Source of the DNA: Paraburkholderia unamae
GTDB lineage: Bacteria > Pseudomonadota > Gammaproteobacteria > Burkholderiales > Burkholderiaceae
Length of the DNA stretch: 64,000 nucleotides
Reading direction: 5' to 3'
NCBI RefSeq assembly: GCF_003268775.1
Contig: NZ_QLSU01000003.1
Coordinates: 290,248-354,247, forward strand
This document shows, one piece after another, positions 29,105 through 37,139 of this stretch. Numbering within the stretch: position 1 is the stretch's first letter; each line of letters starts with the position of its first letter. The notes under the pieces are model-generated. The model had not been told where the DNA came from. It worked only from the letters and a program-made list of their open reading frames with translations, and did no database searches. The position numbers were made by a program, and so were the translations under genes.

Positions 29105-29899
29105 ATGAGCGCAGACGTGCAAGAAACCGCCCAAAATACGGTGACCCTGGAGGTTCAGGACGGCGTGGCCCTGGTCACGCTCAATCGCCCCGAGGTCAAG
29201 AACGCGCTGTCGCGGGCCATGCGTCGTCGTCTCATTGCCGTATTTGACGAGATCAGTCTTCGCGACGATATTCGCTGCGCTGTTCTGACCGGTGCCGGGT
29301 CTGCCTTTTGTGCTGGCGCGGACCTGCGCGACCGCCCGGACCCTGACGTCCCCGGTGACTTTCTCGATCACAACCGTTGGACGCGCGAAACCGGCAATTC
29401 GATCAAAGAGTGCGCAAAGCCCGTGATCGCGGCCGTCAACGGCCCGGCGCTGGGTGCCGGTCTGGGCTTGATGGCCTCGTGCGACATCATGTACGCCTCG
29501 GAAAATGCGGTGTTCGCCATGCCGGAAATCAACGTCGGCCTGGCCGGCGGGGCATCGATGCTGCGTACGTTGTTCGGTCGCTCGACCGTGCGTCGCATGT
29601 TCTTTACCGGCGATAAGCTGACGGCTCAAGATCTCCTTCGCCGTAATGTGCTGGAAGACGTGCTGCCCCCCGACCAGCTTCTGCCTCACGCCATGGAACT
29701 GGCTCGCCGCATTGCCAGCAAGTCCCCCATCGCGCTCGTCCAGGCCAAGAAGGCGGCCAACTTCACCGACCAGATGCCCCAGCGTGAAGCCTACCGTCAC
29801 GAGCAGGACATCACGATGATGCTGGCCAGGACCGAAGACGCCAGGGAAGCCCGCATGGCGTTCCTGGAAAAGCGCGCGCCGGTCTTCAAGGGTCGTTAA
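29105..29899 (+). CDS. Enoyl-CoA hydratase/isomerase, paralogue 2
   Basis: A 264-residue crotonase-fold protein. VALVTLNRPEVKNAL, GSAFCAGADLRD, AAVNGPALGAGLG (oxyanion hole) and MPEINVGLAGGAS are family motifs. It shares its C-terminal FLEKRAPVFKGR and many blocks with paralogue 1 at 13967. It is followed by an SDR that is likewise paralogous to one in the main operon. The pair hydratase+SDR may handle a second branch or a later turn of beta-oxidation. Confidence 0.92.
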   Translation: MSADVQETAQNTVTLEVQDGVALVTLNRPEVKNALSRAMRRRLIAVFDEISLRDDIRCAVLTGAGSAFCAGADLRDRPDPDVPGDFLDHNRWTRETGNSIKECAKPVIAAVNGPALGAGLGLMASCDIMYASENAVFAMPEINVGLAGGASMLRTLFGRSTVRRMFFTGDKLTAQDLLRRNVLEDVLPPDQLLPHAMELARRIASKSPIALVQAKKAANFTDQMPQREAYRHEQDITMMLARTEDAREARMAFLEKRAPVFKGR

Positions 29900-29926
29900 T
29901 CTATTAACCGGGAACAGAAAGCTACT

Positions 29927-30685
29927 ATGCAACAAGATTTGGCTGGGCGTTACGCCCTCGTGACCGGAGCCGGCGCTGGCATTGGTAAAGCGACCGCTCT
30001 CAGGCTGGCAGCACGTGGCGCTATTGTCGGTGTCAACGACCTGAAGGAAGAACTGGTCAACGATACCGTCGAAGCCGTGATCGCCGCCGGCGGCCACGCA
30101 TTTCCGGTCGTGAAGAATGTCTCGACCCGCGAAGGCATCACCGAGGCCGTGAATGCGGTCTACGAAAAGGGCGGTCGTTTCGATATCCTGATTAGCAACG
30201 CGGCATGGGTTCGCTATCAATCGGTACTGGAAATCGCGCCCGAAACCGTCGATCGTATGCTCGACATCGGTTTCAAAGCGGTGATCTGGGGCATTCAGGC
30301 CGCGACGGCCGTCATGGATCCTGAACGCGGCGGCGCCATCGTCAACGTGGCATCGACGGCGGCGCTGCGCTCCGCCGCGAACTCCATTGTGTACTCGGGC
30401 ATCAAGTCCGGTATCCTGGGGATCACACGCGCGGCGGCGGCGGAACTGGGCGCCCGAAATATCCGCGTCAATGCGGTTTGCCCTTCCGCCGTTCCGACCG
30501 AAGGCACGGTTCGAAATCGCAATGAAGAACGTGATGCACGGCGCGTGGCCACGACCCCGCTGGGCCGCCTGGGCAACGTCGATGACATCGCCAAGGCCAT
30601 CGTGTATCTGGCCTCCGATGATGCGGATTTCGTGACCGCACAGTGGATGGCCGTCGACGGCGGAATCACCTTTACGAATATTTAA
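29927..30685 (+). CDS. SDR, paralogue of the enzyme at 20810
   Basis: A 252-residue SDR: TGAGAGIG cofactor loop, Ser in VASTAAL, YSGIK as Tyr-x3-Lys, C-terminal AQWMAVDGG. NNAG is replaced by ISNAAWVRY, and WGIQAATAV follows, as in the 20810 protein. It starts 27 bases after the hydratase stop and ends in a strong terminator, so the two form a small operon. It probably oxidises a hydroxyacyl or cyclic alcohol intermediate. Confidence 0.9.
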   Translation: MQQDLAGRYALVTGAGAGIGKATALRLAARGAIVGVNDLKEELVNDTVEAVIAAGGHAFPVVKNVSTREGITEAVNAVYEKGGRFDILISNAAWVRYQSVLEIAPETVDRMLDIGFKAVIWGIQAATAVMDPERGGAIVNVASTAALRSAANSIVYSGIKSGILGITRAAAAELGARNIRVNAVCPSAVPTEGTVRNRNEERDARRVATTPLGRLGNVDDIAKAIVYLASDDADFVTAQWMAVDGGITFTNI

Positions 30686-30707
30686 GCCGTCGTTTTGGCA
30701 GCAAATG

Positions 30708-30733
30708 AAAAAGCTCGCTCGCACGAGCTTTTT
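30708..30733 (+). terminator. Rho-independent terminator closing the catabolic island
   Basis: AAAAAGCTCG (30708-30717), six-base loop, CGAGCTTTTT (30724-30733) form a perfect 10-bp hairpin ending in a T-run, 22 bases after the SDR stop. The A-tract makes it potentially bidirectional, also serving the minus-strand gene at 30910. Confidence 0.85.
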
Positions 30734-30909
30734 CTGTTTTCAGCATTCCTGAATACTTGCGTTTGCGATTTCGACAATTCATCCGGTTTCGTGCGATCGG
30801 AGAAGTCGCCGCGCACGAAAGACGCTCGAAATCACGATGAAGGAGCATTTGGGCCTGCACAACAACACGCCCAAATGCCCGGAGATCATTTCAATCAAGC
30901 AGCCGCGCG

Positions 30910-31248
30910 TTACTGACTGGCGGCGGCAGCCGCGCCTGCCTTCTTCTGCGCGTCTTGCAGGTTCTGCGGATAGTTCGGATCGATCTGTGCGGGCTTGTAG
31001 CCAGCGTCTTCAAGCTTCTTGAGTTCCGCGGTGTTCTTCGCGCGCGCGGCTTTGCGCTCCGCTTTGTGCTGCGCCTTCGCCTGTGCCTTCGCTTGCTTTT
31101 TCTGTTCCTTGGTAAGCGGCTGTGAAGCCGCGGTTTGGGCGACGGCCGGCGCACTCGCTTCCGTTTGTGCAAGCACGGGCGCGGCGGCGCCGATCAAAAA
31201 CGCCGTGGTTGCAGCGGCGAGAGTCAGTTTGCCAATGGTTGGGTGCAT
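30910..31248 (-). CDS. Small exported DUF4148-like protein
   Basis: A 112-residue protein. AGAGGAA precedes the ATG at 31248, and residues 1-27 form a signal peptide ending APVLAQ. The middle is a Lys/Ala/Gln-rich helix (KEQKKQAKAQAKAQHKAERK), and the end reads LKKLEDAGYKPAQIDPNYPQNLQDAQ. This resembles the tail of DUF4148 proteins, which are very frequent in Burkholderia. A periplasmic location is expected; the function is not known. Confidence 0.78.
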   Translation of the reverse strand: MHPTIGKLTLAAATTAFLIGAAAPVLAQTEASAPAVAQTAASQPLTKEQKKQAKAQAKAQHKAERKAARAKNTAELKKLEDAGYKPAQIDPNYPQNLQDAQKKAGAAAAASQ

Positions 31249-31896
31249 CGATTCCTCTTTGATTGTTTTGAATGACTTTCCCTTGGCGAAACGCCAGGGC
31301 AAGCGGAGCGTTGCGCACGATGTGCGCATCACTCAATGTATACGATTCGCACTGAAGAGAATAGCGGGCGCTGACCCTGGCACGACGATGCAGCGCCTGG
31401 CGGTGTGCGTCACCGTTGGATTCGACAAGGCATTTTATGCAGTGCGCCCGCGATGGCACTTCCCCTTTATCGAATATTGAAATTCGTTGCGCGAGAAACT
31501 ACATCACGATTTCGCTCTGCTCGATGGCGAGATTTGGCTGCGTCGCACCGTGCGTGTTCGCGTCTCGGGTGAAACACCTTTATCGCGTAGTCGAATAACT
31601 GATTAATAAATTCACTCAGCATGGCCGCGAGCGAACCGTCGCGTTTAACATGCCGACGATATTCGATGGGGTAACGCCGCACGGGTCGCAGCTTGCCGGA
31701 CATTGCACTGGACGCGACCAATTCGCGGCCAGTCGCCAAAACGCTCGTCGAGCGCCCTGGCTGTAATCGCGCAATGAACCGGAGGAGGCAACGTCGCGAC
31801 GAGGGTATCGCCGCGACGGCTATCGGGATGGCAAGATACCGCCGCACTCAGCGCACGAAGGCGAACGCATGAGCGCGCTGAGTGCGGCGTGATGCC
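31249..31896. other. Intergenic region without a recognisable gene
   Basis: About 650 bases lie between the DUF4148-like gene and the CoA-transferase. The longest frames here have no ribosome-binding site and no recognisable motif. The GC content seems lower than to the right. I see nothing definite; it may be decayed DNA at the edge of the island. Confidence 0.45.
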
Positions 31897-33405
31897 TCAA
31901 CGCATGCTGCCGTTCTCCACGAAGCGCCGGTGCCACGACAACGCTTCGTCGAGAAGGTGCGGTGTGTGTTTGCCCGCGCTCTCGCGGCAGGCGCGCTCGA
32001 AATAGTCTTCGAGCAGCGGACGATAATCGGGATGCGCACACTGCGCGATGATGGTCCGCGCGCGCTGCTTGGGCGAGAGGCCGCGCAAATCCGCGAGCCC
32101 TTGTTCGGTCACGACCACGGTCACGTCGTGCTCGGTGTGGTCAACGTGGCTTGCCATGGGCACGATGCACGAAATCGCGCCATTCTTCGCAATGCTCGGC
32201 GTCACGAAGCACGACAAAAAGCCGTTGCGCGCAAAATCGCCCGACCCGCCAATGCCATTGATGATCGACGTTCCCGCGACATGCGTGGAATTGACGTTGC
32301 CATAAATGTCCGCCTCCACCATGCCGTTAATGGCGATACAGCCCAGACGCCTCACCAGTTCGGCGTGGTTCGAGATTTCCTGCGGACGCAGCACGATACG
32401 GCTACGGTAGTGGTCGATGTTGCGCTGGAATTCGTCGACGCCCTCGGGGCTCAGCGAGAGGGCCGTGGCCGAAGCCACACGCAGCGTGTCTGTGCGGATC
32501 AGGTCGAGCATGCCGTCCTGGATCACTTCGGTGAAGGCGCTGAGGCCCTCGAAGCCTCCGTCGCGCAGGCCGCCGAGCACCGCGTTGGCGATATTGCCCA
32601 CCCCCGATTGCAGCGGCAGCAACTCCGGACGCAGCCGCCCGTGTGCGATCTCGTGCCGGAAGAACTCGACGAGATGTCCGGCAATGCGCGCGCTGATCTC
32701 GTCGGGCGCCGCGAAGCGGCCCAGGCGGTCGGGCGCGTGGGTTTCCACGACGGCGACGACCTTCGCGGGATCAATCCGCAGATACGGCTCGCCAATCCGG
32801 TCGCCGGGCGAGACCAACGGTATCGGTTTGCGCTCGGGCGGCAGCGCCGTGCCATAGTAGATGTCGTGCATGCCGTCGAGACCGGCTGGCTGATTCGAAT
32901 TCACCTCCAGGATCACCTGACTCGCCAGATCAATCCACGTCTTGTTGTTACCCACCGAAGTCGATGGAATCAGGCGACCGTCGGGGAGGATGCCCGCGAC
33001 CTCGATCACCGCCATGTCGATCTTGCCGAGAAAGCCGAACCAGGCATACTGGGCCACCTGGCCGAGGTGAATATCCATGTACTCAATCTCGCCCCGATTG
33101 ATGCGCGCGCGCAGTTCCGGATCGCTCTGGTAAGGCAGGCGAAAATCGATTCCGCCGACTTTGGCGAGCGCCCCGTCGAGCTCCGGCGCCGTGGATGCCC
33201 CCGTGAGCACGCGAATGGCGAACCGTTCGCCCCGGCCATGCGCGTTCTCGATCAGGTGCGCGAGTTCGAGAGGAACAGCTTTCGGATAGCCTGCGCCTGT
33301 GAAGCCGCTCATGCCCACCGTCATGCCCGGCTGAATCAGCCGCGCAGCCGCACTGGCCGGCATCACTTTCGAAGCGAACAACGCGTTCTGGATCCTCGAT
33401 TCCAT
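31897..33405 (-). CDS. Acetyl-CoA hydrolase / succinyl-CoA:acetate CoA-transferase family protein
   Basis: A 502-residue enzyme of the class I-like acetyl-CoA hydrolase/transferase family (SCACT/AarC type). The catalytic Glu is in NGMVEADIYGNVNST (about residue 365), the CoA-binding GIGGSGDFARNG follows it, and the N-terminus has GMTVGMSGFTGAGYPKAVP. It transfers CoA between acetyl-CoA and succinate or a related acid. It could recycle CoA and remove acetate from overflow metabolism. It is monocistronic here, with a divergent region of about 310 bases upstream. Confidence 0.9.
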   Translation of the reverse strand: MESRIQNALFASKVMPASAAARLIQPGMTVGMSGFTGAGYPKAVPLELAHLIENAHGRGERFAIRVLTGASTAPELDGALAKVGGIDFRLPYQSDPELRARINRGEIEYMDIHLGQVAQYAWFGFLGKIDMAVIEVAGILPDGRLIPSTSVGNNKTWIDLASQVILEVNSNQPAGLDGMHDIYYGTALPPERKPIPLVSPGDRIGEPYLRIDPAKVVAVVETHAPDRLGRFAAPDEISARIAGHLVEFFRHEIAHGRLRPELLPLQSGVGNIANAVLGGLRDGGFEGLSAFTEVIQDGMLDLIRTDTLRVASATALSLSPEGVDEFQRNIDHYRSRIVLRPQEISNHAELVRRLGCIAINGMVEADIYGNVNSTHVAGTSIINGIGGSGDFARNGFLSCFVTPSIAKNGAISCIVPMASHVDHTEHDVTVVVTEQGLADLRGLSPKQRARTIIAQCAHPDYRPLLEDYFERACRESAGKHTPHLLDEALSWHRRFVENGSMR

Positions 33406-33718
33406 TTGAGTTCCTCGATATCCTGGGTTAGGGGCAGAACGACAGTCGTGTCACGACGCGTCGCAACGACAGCCGTTTTCATACGTCCGTTCCTCGACCA
33501 CGGATGTGCATGCCGCGTGCGCATGGGTGAAACGATCGCGTGCAGCGTCAGTGTGGCATCAATCGATATCAATGTGAAATGCGGCGAACGGCACGACGCG
33601 CTCACCTTCACCTGCCGCCGCTTTCCGAGGCCGAGCGACGCGGCGCGGCGCAGCCTGACCCACAAGCGCGCGCCGTGCGGCTAACATACACGTCTGTCGC
33701 CAACCACCTCGCACGACC
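33406..33718. other. Divergent intergenic region
   Basis: About 313 bases between the minus-strand CoA-transferase start and the plus-strand YciI gene. Promoters for both are expected; no clear operator, hairpin or gene is visible. Confidence 0.4.
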
Positions 33719-34015
33719 ATGTATATCGTTTCGCTGATCTATACCGCTTCGCTCGAACGCATCGACGACGCCCTGCCCGCGCACCGCGAATACCTCGACG
33801 CGCAATTCGAAGCCGGTAATTTCATTGCGGCGGGACCGAAAATGCCGCGCGACGGCGGCGTGATCATCGCCTCGCATATGCCGCGCGCGCGGCTCGACGC
33901 GCTCCTCGCCGCCGATCCTTTCGCGCAGCAGGAGCTGGCCGCCTACGACGTCACGGAATTCAAGGCCACGCGGCTCGCACCCGACCTGAATCTGCCGCGG
34001 CCCGAAACGCCGTGA
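33719..34015 (+). CDS. YciI-like protein
   Basis: A 98-residue YciI-family (dimeric alpha+beta barrel) protein. MYIVSLIYTASLERIDDALPAHREYLDAQFEAGNF and the PKMPRDGGVIIA / DPFAQQELAAYDVTEF segments match the family. His22 and Asp26-like residues near AHREYLD lie where the proposed His/Asp active-site pair of the family occurs. The function is generally unassigned. Its stop overlaps the GTG start of the ATPase gene. Confidence 0.88.
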   Translation: MYIVSLIYTASLERIDDALPAHREYLDAQFEAGNFIAAGPKMPRDGGVIIASHMPRARLDALLAADPFAQQELAAYDVTEFKATRLAPDLNLPRPETP

Positions 34016-34581
34016 GCGCAGTCCCCGGTGACGCGCCCGGCCGCTTCGTCGTGCTCACCGGCTGCTCAGGGGGCGGCAAGTCCACGGTCCTCGCCGAGCT
34101 GGCGCGACGTGGTCACGCCGTCGTGGCGGAGCCGGGGCGGCGTGTCGTGCAAGCGCAAATGCTCGCGTACGGGCGCGCGCTGCCGTGGCTCGACCTGGCG
34201 GCGTTCCTCCATCACGTGATCGACGTCGCGCGCGACGATCTCGCCTCGGCGCCTGCCTCGGGCTGGGTATTCTTCGATCGCGGTCTGATCGACGCCGCGG
34301 TTGCACTCGCACATCTGCAAGGCACACCGCTGCAAGAGACGCTGGAGCACGCGCCGCGCTTTTATCGCCGCGTATTTGTCGCGCCGCCCTGGCCGGAGAT
34401 CTACGTTCAGGACGACGCGCGCCGCCACGATCTCGCCAGCGCGAACGCCGAATACGAGCGCCTGCGCGCCGCGTACCCGGCGTTGGGTTACACGCTCACG
34501 CCATTGCCGAAAACCGGCGTTGCCGAGCGCTCGGACTTCATACTCGCCACGCTGCGCGCCGACAACGCCGGAATGCATTGA
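34012..34581 (+). CDS. P-loop ATPase (AAA_28-like)
   Basis: A 189-residue nucleotide-binding protein. Walker A is GCSGGGKST at residues 17-25, a Walker-B-like aspartate lies in VFFDRGLIDAAVAL, and PWPEIYVQDDARRHDLASA is a conserved segment of the predicted-ATPase family. The GTG start overlaps the YciI stop (GTGA), so the genes are coupled. Such proteins resemble small-molecule kinases or adenylate-kinase-like enzymes; the substrate is unknown. Confidence 0.85.
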   Translation: MSAVPGDAPGRFVVLTGCSGGGKSTVLAELARRGHAVVAEPGRRVVQAQMLAYGRALPWLDLAAFLHHVIDVARDDLASAPASGWVFFDRGLIDAAVALAHLQGTPLQETLEHAPRFYRRVFVAPPWPEIYVQDDARRHDLASANAEYERLRAAYPALGYTLTPLPKTGVAERSDFILATLRADNAGMH

Positions 34582-34636
34582 GTCGCCGCCAGGCGCGATC
34601 TCACGCCACAGACGGCCAACAGGCAGCAACGTGCAA

Positions 34637-35887
34637 TCACCGCTCCGGCAAGCTGGCTTCGCGCAACAGCATCGCGATCGCCTCATCAAGCGGCAACGTG
34701 GCCTGATCGCCATTGCGCCTGCGGAGACTGACCGTGCCATCGCGTTCGTCGCGTGCGCCGACCGCGATCAGCAGGGGTATCTGCAATTCCCGCGCATCGA
34801 CGATCTTCCGCTCCAGTCGCTCGGCCCGGCAATCGGCAACCACGCGCAATCCCGCGTCATCGAGCCTCTGCACCACGCGCATGGCATAAGGCGCATAGGC
34901 ATCGCTGATACTCGCCACCACGATCTGTTCCGGCGCGAGCCATAAAGGCAACCCGCCTTCGTAGTGCTCAAGCAGTATCGCAATGAAACGCTCCATGCTG
35001 CCGAGCACCGCGTGATGCACCATCACGGGCGTCTCGCGCGCGCTCGATTCGTTGACGAAACTCGCGCCCAATCGCTGAGGCAGCACGAAATCGAGCTGAA
35101 TCGTTCCGCATTGCCACTGCCGGCCTCGGCTATCCGCCAGTTTGAATTCGAGCTTCGGTCCGTAAAACGCGCCCTCGCCCCCGGAAATATCGAATTCAAG
35201 ACCCGCCGCCCGTGCCGCCGCCGCGAGCGAGGCTTCCGCCCGATCCCACACGGCCTCTTCGCCCGCCCGTTGCGCGGGCCGCGTGGCCAGCGCGACCGCG
35301 ATCGACGAAAATCCGAGGTCCGCATAGACGGCACGCAGCAATGCGCAAAAGCGCGCCACTTCATTTTCGATCTGCGATTCCGTACAGAACACGTGCGCGT
35401 CGTCTTGCACGAACGCACGCGTGCGCTTGAGCCCTTCCAGCGAACCCGATGGCTCGTCGCGGTGACACGCGCCGAATTCGCTGTAACGAACGGGCAACTC
35501 GCGCCAGGAACGAATCCCCTGATTGAAGACCTGCACGTGACACGGGCAACTCATCGGCTTCAGGCAAAGGGCCTGCGCGTCTTCATGATCGCTCTCGGCC
35601 AGGCGCTCATTCATCGACCGCTCATTCATCGACCGCTCAGGCAGCGCATACATCTGCGCGCCGAATTTGTCCCAATGTCCACTGCGCTCCCACAGCGAAC
35701 GCGCGAGCAGTTGCGGCGTGCGGATCTCGCGAAAGCCCGCGCGACGCATGTGCTTGCGCACATACTCTTCCAGCACACGGTACAGCGCCCAGCCGCGCGG
35801 ATGCCAGAACACCATGCCGGGACCTTCCTGTTGCTGGTGGAACAGATCCAGCCTGCTTCCCAGAATGCGATGATCGATGTCGTTCAC
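34637..35887 (-). CDS. Short threonyl-tRNA synthetase paralogue (catalytic core plus anticodon-binding domain)
   Basis: A 416-residue class II synthetase; full-length bacterial ThrRS has about 640. The TGS and editing domains are absent. The core is intact: motif 2 EFGACHRDEPSGSLEGL, and zinc ligands Cys114 (MSCPCH), His165 (QDDAH) and His291 (VMVHHAVLGSMER). A C-terminal anticodon-binding domain begins about residue 315 (LAPEQIVVASI). It charges tRNA-Thr but cannot remove mischarged Ser in cis. The start is GTG at 35887 with GGAG upstream. It is preceded by a Thr leader peptide and terminator, so it is probably induced by uncharged tRNA-Thr. It may serve as a backup or an inhibitor-resistant enzyme. 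Confidence 0.9.
   Translation of the reverse strand: MNDIDHRILGSRLDLFHQQQEGPGMVFWHPRGWALYRVLEEYVRKHMRRAGFREIRTPQLLARSLWERSGHWDKFGAQMYALPERSMNERSMNERLAESDHEDAQALCLKPMSCPCHVQVFNQGIRSWRELPVRYSEFGACHRDEPSGSLEGLKRTRAFVQDDAHVFCTESQIENEVARFCALLRAVYADLGFSSIAVALATRPAQRAGEEAVWDRAEASLAAAARAAGLEFDISGGEGAFYGPKLEFKLADSRGRQWQCGTIQLDFVLPQRLGASFVNESSARETPVMVHHAVLGSMERFIAILLEHYEGGLPLWLAPEQIVVASISDAYAPYAMRVVQRLDDAGLRVVADCRAERLERKIVDARELQIPLLIAVGARDERDGTVSLRRRNGDQATLPLDEAIAMLLREASLPER
35604..35633. repeat. 15-bp tandem duplication inside the short ThrRS gene
   Basis: CGCTCATTCATCGAC occurs twice head to tail (35604-35618, 35619-35633), adding a repeated five-residue unit around residues 85-95 of the synthetase (ERSMN twice). 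It is in frame, so the gene stays open. It falls in a surface loop before the zinc-ligand Cys. Confidence 0.85.
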
Positions 35888-35936
35888 GATAACTCCATGT
35901 CAGTGTGTTTCGACAACACACGGAGCGCCGTAAACG

Positions 35937-35971
35937 CCAAGGGCCCCGTCCGTTGCCGGCGGGGCCCTTGG
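35937..35971 (-). terminator. Attenuator terminator hairpin in the ThrRS leader
   Basis: On the minus-strand transcript CCAAGGGCCCCG (35971-35960), an 11-base loop and CGGGGCCCTTGG (35948-35937) form a perfect 12-bp GC-rich stem. A short GCGTTTA tail follows, so the U-tract is weak. It lies 17 bases after the Thr leader peptide stop and 49 bases before the synthetase start. A 7-base core CGGCGGG in the leader (36019-36013) is complementary to CCCGCCG at 35963-35957, which would disrupt this stem. Confidence 0.75.
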
Positions 35972-35988
35972 TGGTAGCAACCACGGTA

Positions 35989-36075
35989 TTACCGCGCGCA
36001 CCCTCCAGACGACCCGCCGTTACCGGTGGTCGTGGTGGTGGTGAGGCTCGCGAGGAATAGCGGATGATGTTGCAT
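35989..36075 (-). CDS. Threonine-rich leader peptide of the ThrRS attenuator
   Basis: A 28-codon frame on the minus strand from ATG 36075-36073 to TAA 35991-35989. Codons 12-17 are six consecutive Thr codons (five ACC, one ACG), followed by GNGGSSGGCAR. GGAG lies just upstream with tight spacing. The position directly before a terminator hairpin and a threonyl-tRNA synthetase gene matches the thr-operon type of attenuation. A ribosome stalled on Thr codons when charged tRNA-Thr is scarce would leave the following GGC GGG segment free to pair with the terminator arm. The role is inferred from layout; translation is untested. Confidence 0.75.
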   Translation of the reverse strand: MQHHPLFLASLTTTTTTGNGGSSGGCAR

Positions 36076-36185
36076 GGCTCCACGATAAATCACTTCAGCA
36101 GGCCGCGTCAATTGCCGTGATGTTGACGGGCACGGCAGCGACGGTGGCATTCATGCCCGGCCATCACGAACGTATGACTTCCCGC

Positions 36186-37139
36186 TTACTCGTGCAGCAG
36201 CTTCCACAACTCGACGTCGCGTTCGGCAGTCCAGATGCGCGGATGCTCGGTGCCATTGAGTTCTTCGAAGGCGCGGCAAACGTCGAACGGCAATACGTGC
36301 TGAAACACCGGCCAGTCGCCGAACACGGGCTTCATCGTTTCGAGCGTCTGGAAATAGCACTCCTTGAGCGAGGCGCCGCGCGCGATCGCGGCGCCCACGC
36401 AGTCGAGCACCGTGTCGACGAAACGCTGGGTGCCGTCGATCGCCTGTTCGACCTGCGCGCGGCCATTGAGCGCCGCACCGCGGCCCGGAAGCAGCACATC
36501 GGCGTCGAGCGCGCGCAACTTCGCGAGCGTCTTCGACCATGCACGAAGATAGCCGTCGCCCGCATAGACGCCGCAACGATTCTCGACGAGATCGCCCGAA
36601 AACAGCACGCGCTCCGCCGGCAGCCAGCAAACCGAATCGCCGAACGAGTGGCCCGCGCCGAAGTGGCGCAACTGGATCTCGCGGCCGCCGAACCACAACG
36701 TCAGCGTGTCCTCGAACACCATGTGCGGGTAGGTAAGGCCCGGAATCTCGTCGATGCCTTGAAAGAGCCGCGGAAAGCGCCCGGCCTCGGAGGCGAAATC
36801 GGCCTCGCCCCGCGTGCGGATCCAGTCGAGCGTCCCCGCGCTGCTGATGACGGTCGCGCCGTCGAACACGCTCGCGCCCAGCACGCGCACGGCGTGATAG
36901 TGCGTGAGAAACACATATTTCACGGGCTTGTCGGTGACGCTCGCAATCGCGTCGCGCAACTCGCGCGCGAGCGTGGGCGTCGCGCGCGTGTCGATGACGA
37001 GCACGCCGTCGTCGCCCACAATGAAGCCGCAATTTGGATCGAAGTCCGAAACGAATCCGTAGACACGATCGGCCAGTTCGACGAGGCGTGCCTGTTGCGC
37101 GCGCGTGTCGGCGGCCGAGGCGAAGGAAACGGTGGTCAT
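36186..37139 (-). CDS. Metallo-beta-lactamase-fold protein lacking Zn2 ligands
   Basis: A 317-residue MBL-fold protein. The canonical HxHxDH is THYHAVRVL here, keeping the two first His but not the Asp and third His. The third Zn1 His is in GAGHSFGD, the bridging Asp in LFSGDLVENR. The last ligand His of the usual PGHG is Arg in LLPGRGAAL. Thus Zn1 ligands are kept and all three Zn2-specific ones lost. The ATG at 37139 overlaps the stop of the DUF2783 gene (ATGA). It may be a one-metal hydrolase acting on the product of the FAD monooxygenase; the reaction is unknown. Confidence 0.87.
   Translation of the reverse strand: MTTVSFASAADTRAQQARLVELADRVYGFVSDFDPNCGFIVGDDGVLVIDTRATPTLARELRDAIASVTDKPVKYVFLTHYHAVRVLGASVFDGATVISSAGTLDWIRTRGEADFASEAGRFPRLFQGIDEIPGLTYPHMVFEDTLTLWFGGREIQLRHFGAGHSFGDSVCWLPAERVLFSGDLVENRCGVYAGDGYLRAWSKTLAKLRALDADVLLPGRGAALNGRAQVEQAIDGTQRFVDTVLDCVGAAIARGASLKECYFQTLETMKPVFGDWPVFQHVLPFDVCRAFEELNGTEHPRIWTAERDVELWKLLHE

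Noticed and set aside
29054..30724. Minus-strand open frame of about 556 codons opposite the second hydratase/SDR pair
   Set aside because: It spans two real plus-strand genes and shows no domain.
31467..31847. 126-codon minus-strand frame in the gap before the CoA-transferase
   Set aside because: No initiation signal and no recognisable sequence; left as unassigned intergenic DNA.
36016..36083. 148-codon minus-strand frame starting GTG 36083 that covers the ThrRS leader in another frame
   Set aside because: It runs through the terminator hairpin and into the ThrRS coding region out of frame; the 28-codon Thr-rich frame explains the region better.
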